Positions 1 through 8,252 of a DNA stretch of 43,624 nucleotides are shown here, piece after piece (the stretch's first letter is position 1; each line of letters starts with the position of its first letter). The DNA is from an uncultured Pelagibacteraceae bacterium. GTDB taxonomy: Bacteria > Pseudomonadota > Alphaproteobacteria > Pelagibacterales > Pelagibacteraceae. The notes beneath the pieces are model-generated. The model saw only the letters and a list, made by a program, of their open reading frames with translations, ran no database searches and was not told the origin of the DNA. The stretch is taken from contig CACDCI010000004.1 in the NCBI GenBank assembly GCA_902551215.1, positions 1 to 43,624 on the forward strand. The letters run 5' to 3'. The position numbers and the translations under genes are program-made.

Positions 1-1
1 G

Positions 2-538
2 GGACCGTTAGCATTTTTACCAATTTCGAATATTAAATCTTCAATAGTATTTTCAGCAATTAATAAAAAAAAAAATTTTAGTGAAAAAGAAATTAAAAAT
101 TTAATTTATCAATATAATAAAAATTATGAAATTAAAAGTTTCGGTAAATTAGAAAAATTCGAATTAAATTTTTCTGTTGCTAGAAAATATTATTATAAAA
201 ATATAATCAGTTTTGGTGATAGTCTTCACAAAATTCATCCACTTGCAGGGCAAGGTTTTAATATGACTTTAAGAGATATAAAAATTTTATCAAAAATTAT
301 AAAAGAACGTGTAGATTTAGGTTTGCAGATAGATCATTCAATTTATGAAGATTTTGAAAAAAAAACTAAACATTTTAATTTTATTTTTTCTTCTGCTAAT
401 GATTTTATTTATGAATTTTTTAAATTTGATAACAAATATAAAAACAATTACTTGAATCAATTAGTAAAATTTTTAGGTAAAAATAAATTATTTAACAATA
501 TTGCATCTAAATATGCTGATCAGGGATTATCTATTTAA
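2..538 (+). CDS. UbiH/COQ6-family FAD-dependent hydroxylase, C-terminal part (5' end outside window)
   Basis: The reading frame is open from the first bases of the window, so the gene starts upstream; about 178 codons are present. The piece carries the second FAD-binding motif of the UbiH/UbiF/COQ6 aromatic-ring hydroxylases, GDSLHKIHPLAGQGFNMT (around positions 220-275), preceded by GPLAFLPIS at the window edge. These flavoproteins hydroxylate the ring of ubiquinone precursors. The C-terminal tail after the motif is of ordinary length for the family. It converges on the LON-domain gene with only 3 bases between the stops. Which ring position is hydroxylated cannot be told from this fragment. 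Confidence 0.85.
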   Translation, partial: GPLAFLPISNIKSSIVFSAINKKKNFSEKEIKNLIYQYNKNYEIKSFGKLEKFELNFSVARKYYYKNIISFGDSLHKIHPLAGQGFNMTLRDIKILSKIIKERVDLGLQIDHSIYEDFEKKTKHFNFIFSSANDFIYEFFKFDNKYKNNYLNQLVKFLGKNKLFNNIASKYADQGLSI

Positions 539-541
539 AAT

Positions 542-1186
542 TTACTGAATAGTCGTGTTACTGAAATCATCCAATATATAAGTTTTAATAATTTCTTCTA
601 ATTTAAATTTTCTTGAAATTAGATTTTGGGTTTCCAATAATGCTTGCTTTTCTTCTAAAGAAAATGGTGAAGCCATTGCAAGTGTATTGATTGTTTGGTT
701 TAGATCTTGTTTTTCCAACTCTTTCCAATTTATAATATAGCCTTTTTTTTGAAATAAATTTTTTAAATTTTTAAATATAAGCTCAAGATCAGTAAATTTA
801 ATTTCCTCTTTGTTAGAATTAATATCATTTTTAAATTCATTAAAACTAACTTTGCACTCACGGTAAAGTTTATTATTTTTTATTTCATCAATAATTTTAA
901 AACGACTAAGACCATTTATAATAATTAAATATCTTCCATCTTCACTTTCATTAAAGCTTGTTATTTTTCCTAAACATCCAATATTATATAATTCAGGGAT
1001 AGAGTTATTAGAATTTTTTTTTGGTTGTATCATGCCTATCATTCTTGAATTTTTCATACTATCATCAACCATTTCTATATATCTTGGTTCAAAAATATTT
1101 AATGGAACTGTTGTTTTGGGAAAAATTATAAAATTTGATATTGGAAATACAGGAATTTTATTTGGTAATTTATTTTTATTATCCAT
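542..1186 (-). CDS. LON substrate-binding-domain protein (Lon N-terminal domain only)
   Basis: The 214-residue protein opens with PVFPISNFIIFPKTTVPLNIFEPRY-type sequence (residues about 12-38), the classic start of the Lon protease N-terminal substrate-binding domain, followed by a MIGMIQP strand near residue 50. There is no AAA+ ATPase or Ser-Lys protease domain, so this is the free-standing LON-domain family found widely in alphaproteobacteria rather than Lon itself. Its biochemical role is not established; a role in recognising proteins is inferred from the domain. It is transcribed away from the tRNA-Gly promoter. Confidence 0.85.
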   Translation of the reverse strand: MDNKNKLPNKIPVFPISNFIIFPKTTVPLNIFEPRYIEMVDDSMKNSRMIGMIQPKKNSNNSIPELYNIGCLGKITSFNESEDGRYLIIINGLSRFKIIDEIKNNKLYRECKVSFNEFKNDINSNKEEIKFTDLELIFKNLKNLFQKKGYIINWKELEKQDLNQTINTLAMASPFSLEEKQALLETQNLISRKFKLEEIIKTYILDDFSNTTIQ

Positions 1187-1215
1187 TCATTAACTTAACA
1201 AATTTTTATTATTTC

Positions 1216-1244
1216 TTGCATTAAAAAAAACCTCTATCTATAAT
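1216..1244 (+). promoter_or_regulatory. Sigma-70-type promoter of tRNA-Gly/phhB
   Basis: A TTGCAT box at 1216-1221 and a perfect TATAAT box at 1239-1244 are separated by 17 bases. A start about 7 bases downstream would fall near 1251, just ahead of the tRNA 5' end at 1258. It is one of the best promoter matches in the window. Confidence 0.7.
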
Positions 1245-1257
1245 AACTTTTTAATAA

Positions 1258-1332
1258 GCGGGCATAGCTCAGTGGTAGAGCGTCTCGTTGCCAACGAGAA
1301 GGTCGAGGGTTCGACCCCCTTTGCCCGCTCCA
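1258..1332 (+). tRNA. tRNA-Gly (anticodon GCC)
   Basis: A full cloverleaf can be drawn. The acceptor stem GCGGGCA (1258-1264) pairs with TGCCCGC (1322-1328). The D arm is GCTC/GAGC, the anticodon stem TCTCG/CGAGA with loop TTGCCAA gives GCC, and the T arm is GAGGG-TTCGACC-CCCTT. The discriminator base is T and CCA is encoded (1330-1332). The phhB start codon follows only 17 bases later, so the tRNA and that mRNA are probably made as one transcript. Confidence 0.98.
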
Positions 1333-1349
1333 AAAGACATAAGGTATTT

Positions 1350-1688
1350 ATGAATAATTTAGCAAATAAAAAATGTATTCCTTGTGAGGGAGGCATACCA
1401 AAGTTTGATACAACTGAAATCCACAAATATCTAAAAATGGTAGATGGCTGGGAAGTTAAAGAAGATGAATCGAAAATTTTTTATTTGATTAAAAAATTTA
1501 AATTTAAAAATTTTTTAGAAAGTCAAAACTTTATAAATAAAGTAGGTGAAATTGCAGAACAAGAAGGACATCATCCGGATATATGGTTTGGATGGGGTTA
1601 TGCCAAAATAAAAATTTTTACTCATTCTATAAAAGGTTTACATGAAAGTGATTTTATTCTTGCAGCTAAAGTAGATAAAATACTTTAA
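1350..1688 (+). CDS. phhB: 4a-hydroxytetrahydrobiopterin dehydratase (pterin-4a-carbinolamine dehydratase)
   Basis: The protein is 112 residues, the usual size. It shows the N-terminal CIPCEGG element (residues 9-15) and the catalytic core EGHHPDIWFGWGY, with His74-His75-Pro76 and a further His92 in THSIKGL. The enzyme dehydrates 4a-hydroxy-tetrahydropterin after aromatic amino acid hydroxylation. No phenylalanine hydroxylase gene lies in the window. The frame stays open upstream into the tRNA, but the ATG at 1350 is chosen because it follows the tRNA and has AAGGT at 1341-1345 as a ribosome binding site. It overlaps the end of convergent purH by 4 bases. Confidence 0.9.
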   Translation: MNNLANKKCIPCEGGIPKFDTTEIHKYLKMVDGWEVKEDESKIFYLIKKFKFKNFLESQNFINKVGEIAEQEGHHPDIWFGWGYAKIKIFTHSIKGLHESDFILAAKVDKIL

Positions 1689-3226
1689 TGTTTAAAATGT
1701 CTTGTTTTTGAAAATACCAAGACCGTTTCAGTTTGATTGGCAAACTTAATTATTTCTTTATCTCTGATTGATCCAGATGGTTGAATTACAGCAGAAATAC
1801 CAGCTTGAACTAAAGTCTCAATTCCATCTACAAATGGAAAAAATGCATCTGAAGCAGCTACTATCCCATCAGTATTATTAGTTTTTTGAAATTGATTCAT
1901 TTTATTTATTGCAATTTTGCAACTATCTAATCGACTTGGTTGTCCTGAACCAATCCCAACAGTAGTATTATTTTTTGCCAAAACAATTGCGTTTGATTTA
2001 ACAAATCTACATATATTAAAAGCAAAAATTAAATTTTTTAATTCTGTAACAGATGGTTTTTTCTTTGACACAACTCTGAAATTTTTTTTAACAAATGGAT
2101 TTATGTCTGTAGATTGAACTAAAATAGAATTGAAATTCGACATAAAATTATACATATTTTCAAAAGCCAAATTATTAGCATCAATAATTCTCAAATTTTT
2201 TTTCTTTTTTAAGATTCTAAGAGCTTCTTTTTCAAAGCCATTAGCAATTACAACTTCAAAAAAAATTTTATTTAATTCTAAAGCCAAATTTTTATTAACT
2301 TTATAATTGCAAGAGACGATACCCCCAAAAGCACTTATGGGATCGCATCCTAATGCTGATTGATAACTTTTTTTATTATTTTTATCTATAGAAACACCGC
2401 ATGGGTTAGCATGTTTTACAATTACTGTGCCAATATTTTTTGGTAGAGACTTAGAAATCATTAAAGCTGAGAATATATCGTTATAATTGTTATAGCTTAA
2501 TTGTTTTCCGTGAATTTGCGAAATCCCTAATTCGTTAGTTTTAGAATAAATTGCACTTTCTTGGTGAGGATTTTCTCCATATCTTAATTTTTGAACTAAA
2601 TTGCTGTAAAAAATTTTTTTTTTTGGAAAAAAATTTTTGGAAATTCTATTAAAGTAGTTAGAAATTAAAGCATCATAGTAGGCAGTTTCAGAAAAAGCTT
2701 CTTCTGACATTTTTCGCCTAAAAGTTAATGAGGTTGAACCTTTATTGGAGTGAAGTTCATTTATTAATCCCTTATATTGTTTTGGTGAAGTGATTACTGT
2801 TACGTCATTATAGTTTTTGGCAGCAGCTCTAACCATGGTTGGCCCTCCAACATCTATATTTTCAATAATTTTAGAATGATTTTTTGTGTTTTTTAATGTT
2901 TCTTCGAATGGATAAAAATTTACAATTACCAAATCAATTTCATCAAAATTATTTTTTATTAGTTCTTTTTTATGAGATTTATTATTTCTTTTACTTAATA
3001 TTCCTGCATGAATTTTTGGATGTAGTGTTTTTACTCTGCCATTTAAAATTTCTGGAGAATTAGTATATTTGGAAATTTCAATACATTTGTGTTTTAATTT
3101 TTTTATTTTTTTATAAGTTCCACCAGAACTAATTAATTTTATTTTATACCTGGATAGTGTCTTTAAAAGAGGTGTTAATTCTTCTTTATTAGACAAAGAA
3201 ATTAACGCCTTTTTTATTTTTTTCAT
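1685..3226 (-). CDS. purH: Bifunctional AICAR formyltransferase / IMP cyclohydrolase
   Basis: At 513 residues it has normal PurH length. The N-terminal MGS-like cyclohydrolase domain begins KKALISLSNKE and continues with GRVKTLHPKIHAGIL. The transformylase domain carries RYGENPHQ and the KHANPCG motif around residue 267, and ends near FPFVDGIETLVQAGISAVIQPSGSIRD-type sequence. It catalyses the last two steps of IMP synthesis. It is followed upstream on the same strand, with a 1-base gap, by the heparinase-like gene, a pairing also seen in other alphaproteobacteria, so the two are likely cotranscribed. Confidence 0.97.
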   Translation of the reverse strand: MKKIKKALISLSNKEELTPLLKTLSRYKIKLISSGGTYKKIKKLKHKCIEISKYTNSPEILNGRVKTLHPKIHAGILSKRNNKSHKKELIKNNFDEIDLVIVNFYPFEETLKNTKNHSKIIENIDVGGPTMVRAAAKNYNDVTVITSPKQYKGLINELHSNKGSTSLTFRRKMSEEAFSETAYYDALISNYFNRISKNFFPKKKIFYSNLVQKLRYGENPHQESAIYSKTNELGISQIHGKQLSYNNYNDIFSALMISKSLPKNIGTVIVKHANPCGVSIDKNNKKSYQSALGCDPISAFGGIVSCNYKVNKNLALELNKIFFEVVIANGFEKEALRILKKKKNLRIIDANNLAFENMYNFMSNFNSILVQSTDINPFVKKNFRVVSKKKPSVTELKNLIFAFNICRFVKSNAIVLAKNNTTVGIGSGQPSRLDSCKIAINKMNQFQKTNNTDGIVAASDAFFPFVDGIETLVQAGISAVIQPSGSIRDKEIIKFANQTETVLVFSKTRHFKH

Positions 3227-3227
3227 T

Positions 3228-4856
3228 TTATATTTTGATTAATTCCCATTTTATAGTCTGGTTTTCATTTTGAGTCATGCCAGAAATAAATATATTTTGA
3301 TTTTCAACATATGAATTTTTTTTGCCAAAATACAAACCTGTTTCTATGTCAATAGTGTGTCCGTCGCATGTAAACTTCCATCCTTCATTTTCAAGCTCTA
3401 TAAATATTGATTTATTATCTTGTGTTTTCATAGTTTTTATATTTGGTTCTAAATGAAAACGAATTTCAAAATTTGTGCTTTTATTTTTTTTTTTTCTAAT
3501 TAGCTTATCAATTCCAATGAATTTGTTATTTTCTGGAAAAAATTCAATTTGTCTATCATGAATAATACCGTATTGTTTGCTATATCCATCATGTGCAGCT
3601 TTTATGCTCCAATAATTTTTTTGACATATAACTGATTTATTGGTTATTTTTAAACCACTTTCAACTATTGAATGTTTGTTACCTTGCTTTCTTAATTTGC
3701 AGGAAGATTGATTATCAATAATTAAAGTACTTTGTGAAGCAGTTGATTTTGAAAGATCATTAAGTTGATGTTTGTAATTTTGAAAATAACCAGAATTACA
3801 AATTAGTTTTTTTTCACCAGACATAATTTCAAAAGATAAAGCTCCTGCTTGATAGTCTCTAGAAAATTTTTTTTCTGGGGATGGGCCAATATCCATTATA
3901 AGTGCATTTTTTTTATTTTTTAAAATTGAATAACCAGCAACTTCATTATTTTCATTTTTAAATTTGTAACCGTATCTTTTTAAATAATTATCAAAATCGT
4001 TATTATTAATTTCATTATTTCCATTAAATAAAATATTTTTTTTAAAATTTTGGAAAATTAATGAGTAAGATTGACCCAAATGATAAATAGCCTCATCAAT
4101 ATATTCTGGTATATCATTTTGAGATTCTTTTAACCATTCTCTAATTAATATAAAATATTTTAAATAAAAATTTAATTGTCTTATACTTCTTGATTTTGGA
4201 AATCCTTCATTATCAAATGAAAATTTGATTATTTTTTTAAGTAAGTTTAATCCAAAATCTAGATATCCCGATTTATCATGAAAGGAAAGACCAGTTAGAA
4301 TTATTGCTGTACACCCTATCATTTTATCATCAATCCAATCTGATCTCTTTATTTCATTTATTAAGTGGTTAATTTGTTTTTGAATAATAGAATTAAATTT
4401 TGTTTTATATTCTTGACTACTATCTTCATAAGTTAATTTTGAATTAGATATCCAGGCAATTATTCTCTTTGAAAGAATGTCAACATCCCAACTTTTATAA
4501 TTATAGTTATGATTAGATTCTATCCATTTAAGAATAATTGACTGAGTAGACTGTTTAGAAGATTTTAAATCTAATGTGAATAACCAAAAAAAACTATGTA
4601 ATTTTTTATAATCTTTTTCTTTTATATTTTTATTTATCCAAATAGAATTTAGTGAAAAATCTTCTATTTTATTTTTTTTTTCATATTTAATTAAACAATC
4701 TAATATACTTGGGCTAGGTTTATATTCTAAATTTTTATCATTAATTTTAGAAATTTTTTTATTATAAATATTTGAATTTAAATAAAAATTTCTTGCTTTG
4801 CTTGTAAAGAAAAAAAAAAATTGACTTATGTAATTTAATGAACTTTTAAAAATCAT
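3228..4856 (-). CDS. Heparinase II/III family protein
   Basis: The protein is 542 residues. An all-helical N-terminal half (residues about 60-270, rich in Trp and Tyr) resembles the alginate-lyase-like toroid. A C-terminal beta-rich half contains MDIGPSPEKKFSRDYQAGAL and the stretch LICNSGYFQNYK, typical of the heparinase II/III-like domain. Experimentally known members cleave acidic polysaccharides. The alphaproteobacterial copies next to purH are uncharacterised and may act on a cell-envelope glycan, which is inference. No clear signal peptide is seen, although the first 20 residues are hydrophobic and aromatic. It lies 6 bases downstream of rpe. Confidence 0.85.
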   Translation of the reverse strand: MIFKSSLNYISQFFFFFTSKARNFYLNSNIYNKKISKINDKNLEYKPSPSILDCLIKYEKKNKIEDFSLNSIWINKNIKEKDYKKLHSFFWLFTLDLKSSKQSTQSIILKWIESNHNYNYKSWDVDILSKRIIAWISNSKLTYEDSSQEYKTKFNSIIQKQINHLINEIKRSDWIDDKMIGCTAIILTGLSFHDKSGYLDFGLNLLKKIIKFSFDNEGFPKSRSIRQLNFYLKYFILIREWLKESQNDIPEYIDEAIYHLGQSYSLIFQNFKKNILFNGNNEINNNDFDNYLKRYGYKFKNENNEVAGYSILKNKKNALIMDIGPSPEKKFSRDYQAGALSFEIMSGEKKLICNSGYFQNYKHQLNDLSKSTASQSTLIIDNQSSCKLRKQGNKHSIVESGLKITNKSVICQKNYWSIKAAHDGYSKQYGIIHDRQIEFFPENNKFIGIDKLIRKKKNKSTNFEIRFHLEPNIKTMKTQDNKSIFIELENEGWKFTCDGHTIDIETGLYFGKKNSYVENQNIFISGMTQNENQTIKWELIKI

Positions 4857-4862
4857 TACTCT

Positions 4863-5522
4863 TTAACTTGCTTTTAAAGTATCAATATTTTTTTTAATAT
4901 TACCATTGTTGTTTTTGAAAATTGTTGTGCCTGAAACAAGAATATTTGCCCCAGCTTCTATTGCAAGCTTACTGTTATCAAAATTGATTCCACCATCAAC
5001 TTCAATGTCAAAATTAAAATTTTGTTGATCTTTTATTTTTTTTAATTCTTTTATTTTTACTAAAACTTCAGGCATAAACTTCTGACCTCCAAAACCAGGA
5101 TGAACGCTCATTATTAAAATTAAATTTATTTCAGAAAAAAATTCTTTAATAATATCAATTTTTGTATTGGGATTTAAAGAAACCCCAACTTTTTTTCCTA
5201 GCTCTTTTATATGATTAATTGATTCTTTTAAATCGTCGGTTGCTTCTGGATGTATTGTTATAATATCAGCTCCAGCTTCAGCATAATTTTTAATATATTT
5301 ATGAACTGGCGCTATCATCAAATGAACATCGAAAGGTAATTTTGTATAATTTCTCAAAGTTTTAATTACTGGCGGTCCTATAGTTAAATTTGGAACAAAA
5401 TGACCATCCATTACATCAACATGAATCATATCAGCGCCACCATCTTCAAGTCTTTTAATTTCATTACCTAATTGACTAAAATCTGCTGATAAAATCGATG
5501 GAGAAATTTTTATTTTTTTCAT
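4863..5522 (-). CDS. rpe: Ribulose-phosphate 3-epimerase
   Basis: The 219-residue TIM barrel carries all family signatures: SPSILSADF at the N terminus, HVDVMDGHFVPN (metal-binding His and Asp), DVHLMI, SVHPGFGGQKF and EVDGGI near residue 178, followed by GANILVSGTTIF. It interconverts ribulose 5-phosphate and xylulose 5-phosphate in the pentose phosphate pathway. It heads the rpe - heparinase-like - purH run on the minus strand. Confidence 0.97.
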   Translation of the reverse strand: MKKIKISPSILSADFSQLGNEIKRLEDGGADMIHVDVMDGHFVPNLTIGPPVIKTLRNYTKLPFDVHLMIAPVHKYIKNYAEAGADIITIHPEATDDLKESINHIKELGKKVGVSLNPNTKIDIIKEFFSEINLILIMSVHPGFGGQKFMPEVLVKIKELKKIKDQQNFNFDIEVDGGINFDNSKLAIEAGANILVSGTTIFKNNNGNIKKNIDTLKAS

Positions 5523-5565
5523 TGAATACTAAATAACTAGTATCAATTTTAGTTTTTAATTTGAA

Positions 5566-5916
5566 TTAATTTTTGCCAAAAATTTGGTAAATTTGTGCTG
5601 CAATTTCACTTTCTAAAGGAAAAGATAGCATACCCATAACAGAATATCCCAATAAATACGGCATTAGATAAAATCTAAACATGAAAAAAAACCATGCTAC
5701 ATAAAGTGGAACAATGGGTCTTATTATGAATGAAGGCGTTATTGGTTTGAAAAAATTTATTAATGGATCTGTTAATTTTACAAATATTTTCATAAAAAAA
5801 AATTCAGAATCTTCTCTTTGAAAGATGTTCATTGCCACTCTACCAATTAATGTCCACATAATCATGCCCATTACATAATCGATTAAATAGACTAACGGGT
5901 GAAAGTTTGCAGACAT
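5566..5916 (-). CDS. YggT-like small membrane protein
   Basis: The 116-residue protein has two or three hydrophobic segments (about 10-30, 65-82 and 85-105). It has the motif KLTDPLINFFKPITPSFIIRPIVPLYVAWF, shown here in overlap of KLTDPLINFFKPI and FIIRPIVPLY, which follows the YggT pattern of a PL..P motif before a hydrophobic helix. The family is an inner-membrane protein of unclear function. A second, more canonical member is encoded at 21888-22178. It is separated from the upstream symporter gene by a strong terminator at 5935-5957. I place it in the YggT family on pattern alone. Confidence 0.6.
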   Translation of the reverse strand: MSANFHPLVYLIDYVMGMIMWTLIGRVAMNIFQREDSEFFFMKIFVKLTDPLINFFKPITPSFIIRPIVPLYVAWFFFMFRFYLMPYLLGYSVMGMLSFPLESEIAAQIYQIFGKN

Positions 5917-5930
5917 TTAAGATTTCTAGA

Positions 5931-5958
5931 TTAAAAGGGGCGAAACTATCGCCCCTTA
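5931..5958 (-). terminator. Rho-independent terminator after the acetate symporter operon
   Basis: AAGGGGCGA at 5935-5943 and TCGCCCCTT at 5949-5957 form a perfect 9-bp stem with a 5-base loop. Read on the minus strand it is followed by TTTT. It sits just past the stop codon of the symporter (5975), so it ends that transcript before the YggT-like gene. Confidence 0.85.
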
Positions 5959-5974
5959 AAATTATATAATTATT

Positions 5975-7834
5975 TTAGTGTTGTTTTCCAAGTATTGTTC
6001 TACCGCTAGGTATACGTACTTCATCAACCATTCTTTGAGTAGCAGCATCAGGTGCTTTAGTCATTAAACTAACAACAACCATAGCAATTAAACTAACTGT
6101 TGCTCCAACTATTCCAAATGTAAGGTTAGTTATATCCCAGAATCCACACTTAGCACCTTCTGCACAAGTCATTACCCATATTAAGTATGCAGTTCCGGAA
6201 AGTAGTCCTAGTACCATACCTGCAATAGCACCTTGTGCATTTGCTCTCTTCCACCATACTCCTAGTACTAGTGGGAAAAACAATCCTGACATTGCAAAAT
6301 CAAAAGCCCATATAACTGAACCTAAGATCTGTTTTATACCCATGGCTGCAATAGTTGCTGCAGCAAAACCAATTACAACAAGTAGTGCCCTTGCAACAAT
6401 TAATCTTTTTGCAGTTTCTGCTTTAGGATCAATGATCTTGTAGTACAAGTCATGAGATAAAGCATTTGCAATTGCTAAAACTAAACCATCAGCAGTAGAC
6501 ATGGCAGCAGCCATACCTCCAGCGGCAACCAGTCCTGAAATTACATAAGGTAATCCAGCGATTTCCGGTGTTGCTAATACAACGGCTTTACCACCCATAA
6601 AGAACTCGTTTAACTCTAAAGTTCCATTTGAGTTAAAGTCTTGAACTAGCATTAGTTTTGCTTGGTTCCAGTTTTTATACCATTCTAATGCTTCAACTTC
6701 CGCAATTGATTTACCAATAATTCCTGTTGTCAGGGTTGGATCCATCAGTGATAGTTTTGATAACGTTGCTAACATTGGTGCAGAAGAATAAAGTAGGAAT
6801 ATAAAGAACAATGACCAGCCTACTGATCTTCTAGCAGTTTTAACACTTGGAGTAGTAAAATATCTCATCATAACGTGAGGTAATGACGCTGTTCCAGCCA
6901 TCATACAAATCGCTAACGAGATAAATTTCCAAGGAGTAGTATTAACTTCAGAGTGAGCTTTAGTAATACCAGATAATACCCACTTAGCTTCTCCAGGCTC
7001 TACTTTCGTTGCTTCTTTAAGCATCGCCATGTTTTCTGGAGAGTTTTTAATAATACCAAACTGAGCTTCCAATTCAGAAATTCTTGCAACTTCGTCTGCT
7101 AACATTAAATGTGGGAACCAATTCCCTCCAATTTTGCTACCAATCCAAAATACAGGTAACAAGTATGCTATAATTAGCACAATGTATTGTGCAACCTGCG
7201 TCCAGGTAACTGCCCTCATTCCACCTAGCATTGAACATATAAGTATACCTGCAAGCCCTATATAAACAGCATATTTAAAATCAATATCTAAAGCCACAGA
7301 AGCAATTGTTCCTGTTGCATTAATTTGAGCTGTCACATAAGTGAATGAAGCTACTGTTAAAACTACAACGGCACATACTCTTGCTACGTTTCCACCATAT
7401 CTTGTACCAATAAAATCTGGAACTGTATAACATCCAAATTTTCTTAAATAAGGTGCTAACAAAGAAGCAACAAGTACATATCCACCTGTCCATCCAACTA
7501 ATAAAGCCATATATCCGTAGCCTTTAAAGTAAATTCCACCTGCCATTGCAACGAATGATGCTCCAGACATCCAGTCTGCTGCAGTTGCCATTCCGTTGAA
7601 TACAGTTGGAACTTGTCTTCCTGCTACGTAATAAGCGTCAAGCTGAAGTGTACGTGACAGATACCCAATCAATGCATAAATAAAAACAGTAAATGCTACA
7701 AAGAAAACACCTATTGCCTCCTTGCTCATTCCCATTGACTCGGCAATTGCCATTAAGATTATAAATACTAGGAAACCTCCAGTATATATTCCATAGACTT
7801 TTGGTAAATTATCTATAAATTTTCCTTTAATCAT
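5975..7834 (-). CDS. Sodium/solute symporter large subunit, probable acetate transporter (ActP-like, VC_2705 type)
   Basis: The 619-residue SSS-family protein has about 13 hydrophobic helices. Typical stretches are AADWMSGASFVAMAGG (residues 86-100), GCYTVPDFIGTRYGG (134-148), GGMRAVTWTQVAQYIV (204-219) and STADGLVLAIANALSHDLYY (446-465). A soluble insert at about 375-415 contains an EF-hand-like loop, DFNSNGTLELNE (399-410). The gene starts directly after the stop of the DUF4212 small subunit, and acs lies nearby, so acetate or another short carboxylate is the likely substrate. Family members pair a large SSS protein with a small two-helix DUF4212 protein. Substrate is inferred from context, not shown by sequence. 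Confidence 0.88.
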   Translation of the reverse strand: MIKGKFIDNLPKVYGIYTGGFLVFIILMAIAESMGMSKEAIGVFFVAFTVFIYALIGYLSRTLQLDAYYVAGRQVPTVFNGMATAADWMSGASFVAMAGGIYFKGYGYMALLVGWTGGYVLVASLLAPYLRKFGCYTVPDFIGTRYGGNVARVCAVVVLTVASFTYVTAQINATGTIASVALDIDFKYAVYIGLAGILICSMLGGMRAVTWTQVAQYIVLIIAYLLPVFWIGSKIGGNWFPHLMLADEVARISELEAQFGIIKNSPENMAMLKEATKVEPGEAKWVLSGITKAHSEVNTTPWKFISLAICMMAGTASLPHVMMRYFTTPSVKTARRSVGWSLFFIFLLYSSAPMLATLSKLSLMDPTLTTGIIGKSIAEVEALEWYKNWNQAKLMLVQDFNSNGTLELNEFFMGGKAVVLATPEIAGLPYVISGLVAAGGMAAAMSTADGLVLAIANALSHDLYYKIIDPKAETAKRLIVARALLVVIGFAAATIAAMGIKQILGSVIWAFDFAMSGLFFPLVLGVWWKRANAQGAIAGMVLGLLSGTAYLIWVMTCAEGAKCGFWDITNLTFGIVGATVSLIAMVVVSLMTKAPDAATQRMVDEVRIPSGRTILGKQH

Positions 7835-8098
7835 TTAGTCATCCTCCTTTTCAGAGTAGCCAAATTCTTCATCTATTTTTTCTTGTCTACTTGCAAACCA
7901 AAAAATTAATATTACAAATATTCCGAGTGATCCTTGGCATGTCATATAGTATGACAATGGATATCCAAGAGGTCTAAAACTTGATGCTTCCATTTGGGCT
8001 CCGAAGAAAAAGATGCCAATTGAGAAAACAAACCAGATTGCTAATGTTATCCAAAGCAGATTTCTAGTTTTTTCCCAATGTTTTGCTTGTTTTGACAT
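7835..8098 (-). CDS. DUF4212 small subunit of the sodium/solute symporter
   Basis: The 87-residue protein has two membrane helices (about 13-33 and 52-68). The intervening sequence FGAQMEASSFRPLGYPLSYYM matches the DUF4212 family, the small partner of VC_2705-type symporters. Its stop codon abuts the start codon of the large subunit, so translation is coupled. A GGGAG ribosome binding site lies about 8 bases before its ATG. It is the first gene of the two-gene operon that ends at the 5935-5957 terminator. Confidence 0.88.
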   Translation of the reverse strand: MSKQAKHWEKTRNLLWITLAIWFVFSIGIFFFGAQMEASSFRPLGYPLSYYMTCQGSLGIFVILIFWFASRQEKIDEEFGYSEKEDD

Positions 8099-8124
8099 AT
8101 TCTAACTCCCTTTAAGTTTAAAAA

Positions 8125-8153
8125 ATCGTACCTTACTTATTAATAATTTTGAA
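8125..8153 (-). promoter_or_regulatory. Probable promoter of the DUF4212-symporter operon
   Basis: On the minus strand, TTCAAA (8153-8148) and TACGAT (8130-8125) are spaced by exactly 17 bases. A start near 8118 would give a short leader of about 20 bases before the ATG at 8098, enough for the GGGAG site. The match to the consensus is moderate. The remainder of the 154-base divergent gap (8099-8252) shows no other feature I can name. Confidence 0.4.
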
Positions 8154-8252
8154 TGAAACCTAAAAGAAAGCTTAAAAATATTGAATTTTTTAATATAAAA
8201 CAACCTTAGGTAGTGTTATTTAATTAAATGATTTTTTACAACTGCAATTATT

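Noticed and set aside
1272-1349. An earlier start for phhB inside the tRNA
   Set aside because: The first 26 codons would be tRNA sequence; the family begins at the ATG at 1350, which has its own ribosome binding site.
1238-1426. A minus-strand frame across the tRNA-Gly gene
   Set aside because: It is the antisense of the tRNA and phhB start, a common false frame; it ends and begins in non-coding sequence and has no family match.
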